Assembly (NCBI GenBank): GCA_964540765.1
Contig: CAZINW010000047.1
Coordinates: 1-15,833, forward strand
DNA from: CAZJLN01 sp964540765
GTDB taxonomy: Bacteria; Chloroflexota; Anaerolineae; Anaerolineales; Anaerolineaceae
DNA length: 15,833 nt
Reading direction: 5' to 3'
A program made the position numbers and the translations under genes. Positions 6,705 to 13,955 of this stretch are shown here, in pieces. The first letter of the stretch is position 1. Every line of letters starts with the position of its first letter. The notes under the pieces are model-generated. The model was not told where the DNA came from, made no database searches, and saw only the letters and a list, made by a program, of their open reading frames with translations.

Positions 6705-6730
6705 CTTCTTACTCTGAAAAACGATCAGGG

Positions 6731-9700
6731 TTACTTATGGATGATCGGGAGATAGATGTACTTGAACATGTTCAAGTCAACAACTGCAGTGGCACTTTCT
6801 TCCACGGTGCCGATTTGGTCATTTGTATGCAGGACAACATTGGTTAATGGACCACTGAGTGCATCCTCGTCCACCGTCACCTGGAAGGTGATCACCTTCG
6901 GCGGAGCCGGTAGGAGTGCCCAGTCAAAGCAGATGGCGGAGCCATCTTCGATCGTCAGGGCAGTGTCGTTGTAGCTGTAGAGCGTACCAACAGTGCCATC
7001 CACGTTTTCCACGCCGATGGTGCCACTGGCAGCTGCAAACAGCCCGGGGGTGATGTTATCATAAGCGAAGATGATCTCGTAAGCGCCCGGGGTATCATCC
7101 GGCTGCAGGAAGTAGCCGACTTCCATGTCCATCGTCTTGGTCGGGTCAGCATTGAGTACAACATCATCGTATTCGATGGTTGCCAGAGAAGCGCCATCGC
7201 CAACCAGCGTCACACCCTTATTTGTTACCAGATCATAGACAACGGTGAAGTCATCCCAGAACATACCCATCAAGTTGTTCGGATCGGTTGCATCGGGCAG
7301 TTCCTGGTTGATATTGGATGTTGCCGCCATATCGAACCCGGTATAGCCGTCAGCAGTGAATTCCATGCCGGAATAGTCGACGCCGTAGTAATTGAACAGC
7401 GGGTAAGTGGCAAACGTCCAATACCAGAAGTTGTCGCCTGAGATGCTTGAGTTGGCAGCGAATGCATAGCTCGTCGTGAACCAATCGAGGTAGTCATCTG
7501 TGGTGTCGCCATCCGCATAGAATCCAAGGGTGCAGTTCGCATCTTCTGCGCTGGTCGCAACCACATAGTCACGGTAGCTTGCATCCACTGTACCGGTCCA
7601 GGTGATGGCATTGGTTGCGGGGTCATAGACAGCGCCACCGGTTACCGAATCGGGAACGTAGGTGACGCCATCCGGTATCACATCATTGATGGCATACTCG
7701 ATGGCTTCAGTTGTGAAGTTTGTTATCTCAATGGTGTAGGTGATCGTATCACCAGCGGCAGCGGTTTCAACATCTGCTGTCTTGATCACGTCATCCACGC
7801 CGCGGACCACATCCACTTCGGTTGTACCAAGGTTAACTGCATGGGCTGCATCAGCAAAGACGTCGATGAGACCATACAGACGATCGCCTTCCTCAGTGTC
7901 AATATCGTGCCAGAGAACATCCAGGGCAAAGGGTACACCAGCAGGATTGGTCTCAGGACCATTGACCGTCATGGTAGGCGGATCAACAGGTTCCCACGGA
8001 ACTACTCCCAACATCAAAGTAATATCGTCGAGGGGAGCGCCCGAACCTTGCCAGTTCTGCACCAGGATCCACAGGTCATCATAACCCACCGGGAGGCCCC
8101 ACTCGCTCAGGTATTCATAGGCTGTTGCGGTGGCGCTGGCTTCGTACTGTTCGTCTTCAGATGGCAAGCCATCTTCGTTGACATCAAAACCCCAATACAA
8201 ATCCACATCCGGAGCCGTGGAGGCGGTAATTTCGGCCACCACACGGGCGGCACCCAAATCCATGGGGATGACAGTATAGTAAACTTCGCTCAGATTGTTA
8301 TAAGGATCGCCGTTGGACGGGTCCTTTGCCAGTTGGATTTCAGTAGGCTCGCCCTTGACGAAACCAAAAGCATCAACAGTCAGATCGGTGATTTCCACAG
8401 CAATAAGATCCGTCAGGGTATCGCCACCGGCGTCGCGATGGGATTCAAACTTGACCAGGTCAGGGAGGTTGCCAGTCGTGGGCATAATAGCTGCCGGGAT
8501 GGTCACATCAGAGATGGGGTCGCCCCCCCCTGTTGCATTGGTCACACTAATATCATCAATAAACCACTCCGAGGCGTAGTCCCCATAGTACCTCCATGCC
8601 AGACAGATGTTCTGACCGGCATAAGCAGAAAGGTCGACGGATCGTTCAGTCCACTCTGTAAGGTTGGAGGACCCTGTATAGTCCTGGAGAAGCGTGAACG
8701 CACCATCTCCCGGAACACAACTACCCGTGGAAACCTGAAGCGTATGCCCTGATGCTGCTGCATAAGCCATATAATAATTATCTTCCCAGAAACTTGCGAT
8801 GGTTGTGCCAGTCGTAGGAACGCTAATGGTCGGGCTGACTAACCAGGTAGCTGCCTCGGCAGCAATGTTGTCATCATTGTGCCATGCCATGTAAGTGCCG
8901 CTATGTGGTAGAACAGAATCATCAATGTCGGCATTAGTACCATCATCAACAAGCCATGGCATTTGGTCATCTTCATTGAACAGTGTCCAGGTTGCAGGTA
9001 TTGCTCCACCCTCAAAGCCTTCAATTAATAAATCGGTATCGGTACCTTTGCTAATACCAGGATGGACGCTGTCTGTATTGAATTCAATCGTGGCAAACTG
9101 CCATTCATCCGGGGTTAAGCCACTCACATCCGCGGTAATGGTGATTGCCTGGGTGGCGCCTGGGTTGATCGTGAATTCCGCCGGGTCGACTGTGATCCAG
9201 GCGGGGGCTGTCACGGTATAGGTGGCGGGTAAGCCAGCCACACTGGTGAACGTGCGCGTCCAACTGCATTCGCCGACACAGGAGCTGTTGTAAAGGCTGG
9301 CAATATTGAGGGTTTTGACATCGCCGCCTTCAGCCGGATCAGCTGCGAGGTAGTTGTCATAGGTCTCGTCCATCACCAGGCCGGTGAGACCAGCCAGTTC
9401 AAGCTGGATGCGTCCAGCGCCGATGTCGAAGAGATCCGCCGGGGTAACCTTGTCTTCTTTCAACAGGTCACCATAAGCAGTCATCATTAAGGCGGATTTG
9501 ATTTCTGCAGGGGTCCAGTCAGGATGCAGGGCATAAAGCAGCACAGCAGAGCCGGCATCGTGCGGGCTTGACATTGAGGTACCCTGCAGCAGGTTATATT
9601 CTGCATCGCCGCTGGGTGGAATGGTACTATCCGCCACGGCAGCCAGGATTTCCATACCCGGAGCAGAGACATCCGGTTTGAGAACATCGAAGGTTGTGTT

Positions 9701-11320
9701 AGGACCGCGCGAGCTGAAATCTGCCATGATGTCTGCATAGGCGTCGCTATGCAAGGCACCAAAAGCGGAGATGCTGACGGTCTCGTCGGGTTGGGCAGTC
9801 ACCCAGGCAGCAATGGCATCGCCAGTTGTGCCGGGGATATCCAGCATGACACCAGGAATATGGGTGCCGCTAACGCTCATTGCACCTGGAGCACGGTCAT
9901 CGGTGAAGATCAAAACTCCCGAGGCACCAGCAGCCTCTGCTGTCAGGATTTTCTCGGAAAAGGTACAGGTGCCGCGCTTGATCAGCGCAATGGCGCCATC
10001 AAAGAAATTGGGGGTATAACCGGGATCGGCACAACCCAGAGGGTTGCCATCCTCACCGGAGTATTTCACATCCGAGGCAACGACAGCCGTGGTGAAGGGG
10101 ATTTCGCCTGCCAGTGTTGTGATCCCCTGATACATTGGGTCAGAAAAGTCAACTTCACTGGTGAATTTGCGGTTGTGTGTGGAGGCAGCGGTGCTCAGCA
10201 GCCAGGGAGAGCGGTGAGCAACCGTTTCCGCAGCGGGACCATCATTGCCAGCGGAAGTTGAAACCACAACACCAGCATCAAATGCTTCCAGGAAGGCAAG
10301 TTCAACCCCGTCATTATAGGGGTCTTCGCCACCCGAGATTGAGTAGTTGATAACATCCACGCCATTAAGAATGGCCTGCTGGATGGCAGCAATGGAATCT
10401 TCGCCATTGCAGGAGCCACCGGAAGCTGACGGGTAACAAACGTCATACGCAATGATCTGGGCATGCGGTGCCATACCAGAGATAGTTACGGGGGTGCCAT
10501 AGTAATCCACATCAACCGCGTTACCGGCGACTGTGCTGGCAGTGTGTGAACCATGACCATCGCTGTCTTCAGGCGTCACCGGTTCGGAAGGCGCATCATA
10601 GGTATAACTGTATGCACCAACCACTTTGTCGTTACATGCAGTGGCATATTCTGGATCACCAGCGGGAGCACAAACACCCAGGTAATCACCGGTCCATTCA
10701 TAGACATAATCATCTGCCGGGGTGTCACTGAAGGACGGGTGATCAAAATTAATACCGGTATCCAGCATACCAACCAGGATGCCTTCGCCTTGTGTGCCAA
10801 TGCCATCCGGAACAGCGCTTCCGTCCCAAAGTGTGGGGGCGCCAAGCCAGGATGGGCCGGCATCAGTAGTGATATATTCGGTGCTATCGCGCAGCACCTT
10901 GCGGATGCTAGGCATCGTTGCCAGTGCGGCAGCTTCGCCAGGCGTCAACTCAACAGAGACACCGTTGAGAATGACATCATAGACATAGCGGACCACAATA
11001 CTGCGTCCGATGGCTGCTTCAGCATCTGCCAGGATGGCAGCACGCTGGGTTGCCAGGGCGTTCAGGTAATCCTGGCTTTCAATGCTGTTCGCATCCAGCC
11101 CCTTTGCACCGCCGCTGTGGGCAACCAGTGAGTCACCTTCAAAGAGGACGATATAGCGGGCTGGTGTATCCATACTGGTGATATCATCCGAAGATACAGC
11201 CTGATATTTCCCATCCGTGGCTTCATCCGTCTGCTGGACAGGTGCCTGCGCAATGGCAGGCGTTACGATCATGCTGATCAGCACGATCAAACTAAATATT
11301 TTCATTCCGATCTTTTTCAT
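6731..11320 (-). CDS. Secreted multidomain subtilisin-like serine protease (S8 family)
   Basis: A 1529-residue extracellular protease. Residues 1-24 form a signal peptide ending A-I-A before Q. An I9-type propeptide spans about 53-150. The catalytic triad is Asp187 (M-L-D-T-G-I), His256 (G-H-G-S-H-T-A) and Ser582 (G-T-S-M-S-S-P), with the oxyanion Asn359 (S-A-G-N-D-G-P). A PA domain (about 403-508) is inserted in the catalytic domain, as in lactocepin or C5a-peptidase relatives. An Fn3-like segment (about 690-755) is interrupted by a choice-of-anchor-J/MAM-like beta-sandwich (about 764-932), then resumes near A-A-I-M-P-T-T-G. A DUF11-like module (about 1175-1247 and 1473-1515) is likewise split by a nidogen-like domain. 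The chain ends F-K-Y-I-Y-L-P-I-I-H-K. ATG 11320 has AAGGAG 8 bases upstream (11329-11334); the GTG at 11326 is too close to it. It probably degrades external protein for nutrition. Confidence 0.92.
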   Translation of the reverse strand: MKKIGMKIFSLIVLISMIVTPAIAQAPVQQTDEATDGKYQAVSSDDITSMDTPARYIVLFEGDSLVAHSGGAKGLDANSIESQDYLNALATQRAAILADAEAAIGRSIVVRYVYDVILNGVSVELTPGEAAALATMPSIRKVLRDSTEYITTDAGPSWLGAPTLWDGSAVPDGIGTQGEGILVGMLDTGINFDHPSFSDTPADDYVYEWTGDYLGVCAPAGDPEYATACNDKVVGAYSYTYDAPSEPVTPEDSDGHGSHTASTVAGNAVDVDYYGTPVTISGMAPHAQIIAYDVCYPSASGGSCNGEDSIAAIQQAILNGVDVINYSISGGEDPYNDGVELAFLEAFDAGVVVSTSAGNDGPAAETVAHRSPWLLSTAASTHNRKFTSEVDFSDPMYQGITTLAGEIPFTTAVVASDVKYSGEDGNPLGCADPGYTPNFFDGAIALIKRGTCTFSEKILTAEAAGASGVLIFTDDRAPGAMSVSGTHIPGVMLDIPGTTGDAIAAWVTAQPDETVSISAFGALHSDAYADIMADFSSRGPNTTFDVLKPDVSAPGMEILAAVADSTIPPSGDAEYNLLQGTSMSSPHDAGSAVLLYALHPDWTPAEIKSALMMTAYGDLLKEDKVTPADLFDIGAGRIQLELAGLTGLVMDETYDNYLAADPAEGGDVKTLNIASLYNSSCVGECSWTRTFTSVAGLPATYTVTAPAWITVDPAEFTINPGATQAITITADVSGLTPDEWQFATIEFNTDSVHPGISKGTDTDLLIEGFEGGAIPATWTLFNEDDQMPWLVDDGTNADIDDSVLPHSGTYMAWHNDDNIAAEAATWLVSPTISVPTTGTTIASFWEDNYYMAYAAASGHTLQVSTGSCVPGDGAFTLLQDYTGSSNLTEWTERSVDLSAYAGQNICLAWRYYGDYASEWFIDDISVTNATGGGDPISDVTIPAAIMPTTGNLPDLVKFESHRDAGGDTLTDLIAVEITDLTVDAFGFVKGEPTEIQLAKDPSNGDPYNNLSEVYYTVIPMDLGAARVVAEITASTAPDVDLYWGFDVNEDGLPSEDEQYEASATATAYEYLSEWGLPVGYDDLWILVQNWQGSGAPLDDITLMLGVVPWEPVDPPTMTVNGPETNPAGVPFALDVLWHDIDTEEGDRLYGLIDVFADAAHAVNLGTTEVDVVRGVDDVIKTADVETAAAGDTITYTIEITNFTTEAIEYAINDVIPDGVTYVPDSVTGGAVYDPATNAITWTGTVDASYRDYVVATSAEDANCTLGFYADGDTTDDYLDWFTTSYAFAANSSISGDNFWYWTFATYPLFNYYGVDYSGMEFTADGYTGFDMAATSNINQELPDATDPNNLMGMFWDDFTVVYDLVTNKGVTLVGDGASLATIEYDDVVLNADPTKTMDMEVGYFLQPDDTPGAYEIIFAYDNITPGLFAAASGTIGVENVDGTVGTLYSYNDTALTIEDGSAICFDWALLPAPPKVITFQVTVDEDALSGPLTNVVLHTNDQIGTVEESATAVVDLNMFKYIYLPIIHK

Positions 11321-11757
11321 GAACACTTCTCCTTAATCATATTTCAAATTTTATTACTCTCACACTACAAAATTCTTTAATCAAATAGCACCCTCCTTAT
11401 AACAATCATGAAATCTTTTGATCCAATTAAATGTAAATATCGGGCAGCACAAGCGCCCTCCCACAATAAATCCAAATTTTTTGATAGATATGAATAGTCT
11501 CTGTCAGTTCCAACACGCATAAAAACTACCTCTCTAAAGAGTGGTTCGACAAGCATAAATATTATACCCTGTAATTTTGGATTCCGTGGCTTAATCGTTT
11601 TTTCATTTTTGAAACAGATCAACCGATCAGGCTCCTTTCCAGATGTTTATGTATAAAAGCTTTGCCAATAGATGTGGCACAATTCCTGCAACCATATCAA
11701 CCATCTGTATCATCAAGAGCATCATTAACCAGTATAATCATCTGCAAGGAGTGTGCC
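11321..11757. other. AT-rich intergenic region between divergent genes
   Basis: A 437-base gap separating the S8 protease (minus) from the YdcF-like gene (plus), so it should hold the promoters of both. TATAAT occurs at 11731-11736 on the plus strand and TATAAT-like text (11560-11570) on the minus strand, but neither has a good -35 partner. An 81-residue minus-strand frame (11377-11622) has no recognisable motif or convincing start and is not called. No RNA structure or repeat stands out. Confidence 0.5.
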
Positions 11758-12558
11758 ATGTTTGTTTATCTTTCAAAATTACTACCGCAATTCGTTTACC
11801 CACTCGGACTGGCCTGTCTTTTTCTTGTCATAGCGCTGTTCAAAATCAAAAGAAAACCAAAAACCGCCATCTGGCTGGTGGTGATTGCCCTGCTAATTGT
11901 TTTCGTTGCCGGCAACCGCATTGTCAGCGCAGGTTTGGTGCGCAGCCTCGAGCAGCGCTATTTGTCCACCGAGAGCCTGCCAGAAGTGGATGTAATTGTC
12001 CTGCTGGGCGGTGGCACTGAATCAGCGGATTCCCCGCGCCCGATCACGGAGATCAACGGTGCTGGTGACAGGGTCTTGTATGCTGCCGAGATTTACCACC
12101 AGGGCCTGGCAACTAACATTTTGCTGACTGGCGGCAATCTGGATTTCAGCGATGGGCGTGGCAGCACACCTGCTGAAGAAATGCGCGACATCCTGGTTAA
12201 GCTTGCCGTCCCCGAAGAAGCCCTGTGGTTGGAAAATGATTCTGAAAATACGGCTGAAAATGCGTTTTATTCTGCAGAGATCCTGCGAGAGAAGAATATC
12301 AAGACGATCATTCTGGTCACCTCTGCCATGCACATGCCGCGCTCTGTGGCGCTCTTCGAAGCCCAAGGGCTGAATGTGATCCCTGCGCCTACCGACTTTT
12401 CGGTCACTGACAAAGGGTGGGAAGAGATGCTCTCATTCAAACCAGCCCAGATCCCATTCAACATCCTGCCGAGCAGCAGTGCCCTCAACCAGACCACCTC
12501 CGCAATGAAAGAATATATCGGCATCGCGGTCAATTATATAAAGAGTTGGATAAAGTAG
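11758..12558 (+). CDS. YdcF/ElyC/SanA-like membrane protein (DUF218 domain)
   Basis: A 266-residue protein with two N-terminal membrane spans (about 11-29 and 36-53) followed by a DUF218 domain (about 76-225). Domain landmarks: D-V-I-V-L-L-G-G-G (78-86), L-L-T-G-G (122-126), E-N-T-A-E-N-A (163-169) and T-S-A-M-H-M-P-R (188-195). In enterobacteria the ElyC and SanA members with this layout affect cell-envelope integrity and peptidoglycan precursor supply; the exact reaction is not established. ATG 11758 follows AAGGAG (11746-11751) by 6 bases; the longer frame from 11662 would add 32 residues of non-membrane sequence without a ribosome-binding site. It stands alone and is divergent from the protease gene. 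Confidence 0.85.
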   Translation: MFVYLSKLLPQFVYPLGLACLFLVIALFKIKRKPKTAIWLVVIALLIVFVAGNRIVSAGLVRSLEQRYLSTESLPEVDVIVLLGGGTESADSPRPITEINGAGDRVLYAAEIYHQGLATNILLTGGNLDFSDGRGSTPAEEMRDILVKLAVPEEALWLENDSENTAENAFYSAEILREKNIKTIILVTSAMHMPRSVALFEAQGLNVIPAPTDFSVTDKGWEEMLSFKPAQIPFNILPSSSALNQTTSAMKEYIGIAVNYIKSWIK

Positions 12559-12857
12559 ACCGAAGCTGAAAGTTAAAAACAAAAAAGGCGATACAAAATG
12601 TAGAGAAGGGTTCATGAATCAAAATCGAGCAGGAAACACAAAAGCAAAAACCCTCCCATGTATCCAGATAAGATAGCTCAAAGTCGAAAGTTGAAAGAAA
12701 AAATTTGTAGGTTGGGTGAAGGGCCGTCGCGCATGAGCGCTAATTAAAGGGCAACCGATCAACTGACATGAGCCTCCCGAAACCCAACAAAGTCTGGCCC
12801 CAGAAATGAAGTGGGGTGATATCACGCTACGGGCTTTCTTTGAGCTTTCAGCTATTC
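12559..12857. other. Intergenic region between convergent ydcF-like and degV genes
   Basis: No gene is supportable. It contains repeat copy C and, before it, purine-rich wording (GCTGAAAGTTAAAAAC, AAAGTCGAAAGTTGAAAG) loosely repeated as CTTTGAGCTTTCAGC at 12838-12852. A minus-strand frame at 12619-12825 reads through the repeat and shares its peptide (G-C-P-L-I-S-A-H) with the frame over copy B2, which shows it is repeat-derived. No classical terminator is obvious for either gene. Confidence 0.55.
12707..12791 (+). repeat. Dispersed GTAGGTTGGG repeat, copy C
   Basis: An 85-bp element starting GTAGGTTGGGTGAAGGGC and ending CGAAACCCAACAAA. Its reverse complement matches copy B2 (4987-5070). 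The ends are inverted (GTTGGGT against ACCCAAC), and it lies between convergent genes, where such palindromes often collect. Confidence 0.75.
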
Positions 12858-13703
12858 CTACCCTGCCATGAACGCAAGACTGATCGTACCGGGGCCAACG
12901 TGCGAACCAATTACCGGGCTGACCTCGGTCAGGATGTTTTCCACCGGATGGAAGCGTTCTTCTGCAACAGCCTGAAGCTCTTGGGCATCTTCCAGGCAGA
13001 GCGCATGGAAGGGTGAGACCCGCACCGGTTTGGCATCCCCAATGCGCCTCTCAATCAGCTCCAGCATACGTTCTATCGCCTTCTTACGCGACCTGACGCT
13101 TTCCACTAGCTCGATTTTTCCATCCCTGATCTCCATGAGCGGCTTGAGATTGAGCGCCGAGCCCAACAGGCGCTTGGCTGAATTGATGCGCCCACCCTTG
13201 TGCAGATAGACAAGGTCATTGACTGTAAAATAAACGCCGATCTTTGGATATGCTGCCTCAGCAATTGCCCTGCACTCCGTCAAAGATGCACCCTCACGGG
13301 CAGCCCTGGCAACCGTCAGCACCATAAACCCCAGCGCCATGGAAACCAACCTTGAATCCATCACCTCCAAAGGTGCATCGGGGAAGTTTGACTGCGCCTG
13401 GAAAGCAGATTCCATTGTGCTGGAAATCCCGCTGGAAATGCCCATGTAAAAGACTTCCCTGCCCTCTTTCAGCAGTTTGCCAAAAGCTTCATCAAACTGA
13501 CCGATCGTCACCTGGCTGGTGGTTGGGAGCGTGGAAGCAGTGAGCATACGCGTATAAAGCTCCGTCGCAGTTATATCCACGCCATCGTAATAAGATTTGC
13601 CTTCAAAGTGTAGCGTGAGCGGAACCGTGCCAATATTGTATTGGTCAAGGAGTGTTTTAGGTATGTACGCACTCGAGTCTGTCATAATTGCAATCTTTCC
13701 CAT
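12858..13703 (-). CDS. DegV family fatty-acid-binding protein
   Basis: A 281-residue cytoplasmic protein of the DegV/FakB class, which binds a fatty acid and, in firmicutes, presents it to the kinase FakA. Visible landmarks: M-T-D-S-S-A-Y-I-P near the start (residues 7-15), T-T-S-Q (61-64), the G-I-S-S-G-I-S-S-T ligand loop (88-96), D-S-R (116-118), L-H-K-G-G-R-I (167-173) and the C-terminal S-P-V-I-G-S-H-V-G-P-G-T (262-273). Length is typical. ATG 13703 gives the family N-terminus M-G-K-I-A-I-M-T-D-S and follows GTGAGG by about 5 bases; the longer frame from 13766 adds 21 residues without a ribosome-binding site. No fakA-like kinase gene is nearby, so whether it serves in fatty-acid phosphorylation here is unknown. 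Confidence 0.92.
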   Translation of the reverse strand: MGKIAIMTDSSAYIPKTLLDQYNIGTVPLTLHFEGKSYYDGVDITATELYTRMLTASTLPTTSQVTIGQFDEAFGKLLKEGREVFYMGISSGISSTMESAFQAQSNFPDAPLEVMDSRLVSMALGFMVLTVARAAREGASLTECRAIAEAAYPKIGVYFTVNDLVYLHKGGRINSAKRLLGSALNLKPLMEIRDGKIELVESVRSRKKAIERMLELIERRIGDAKPVRVSPFHALCLEDAQELQAVAEERFHPVENILTEVSPVIGSHVGPGTISLAFMAG

Positions 13704-13732
13704 GTTTACCTCACAGTTAAAATGATAAAAAC

Positions 13733-13741
13733 AGTATAGCA
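13733..13741 (-). promoter_or_regulatory. Possible extended -10 promoter element of degV
   Basis: On the minus strand the sequence reads TGCTATACT: a TG one base before TATACT, the extended -10 pattern. No good -35 box lies 16-18 bases upstream, as is usual for extended -10 promoters. The start would be about 23 bases before the ATG. Confidence 0.45.
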
Positions 13742-13955
13742 TAATTATTAACCACAAAATGGGCAAAAAGGTTCGAAACGTATGACCATCTACAAAAATT
13801 ATAAAGAAATGAGAGGCTGTGGGGCAATCGCATGGTTCAGATAGTTTTTGGCAGGTTTTGGATTGGATTTGAGAGGGTTTGAGAGTTCCCTTATGTAAAA
13901 TCAGGGTCAGGCAGCATGCTCGCTGAAGACATGCACCTGGGAAAGGATGAATATT

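Noticed and set aside
7841..8752. A 303-residue plus-strand open frame
   Set aside because: It is antisense to the S8 protease, whose domains are continuous across the region; long antisense frames are common in such genes.
11377..11622. An 81-residue minus-strand frame upstream of the S8 protease
   Set aside because: AT-rich leader sequence with no motif or convincing start; its last codons only coincide with an AGGAGG-like string.
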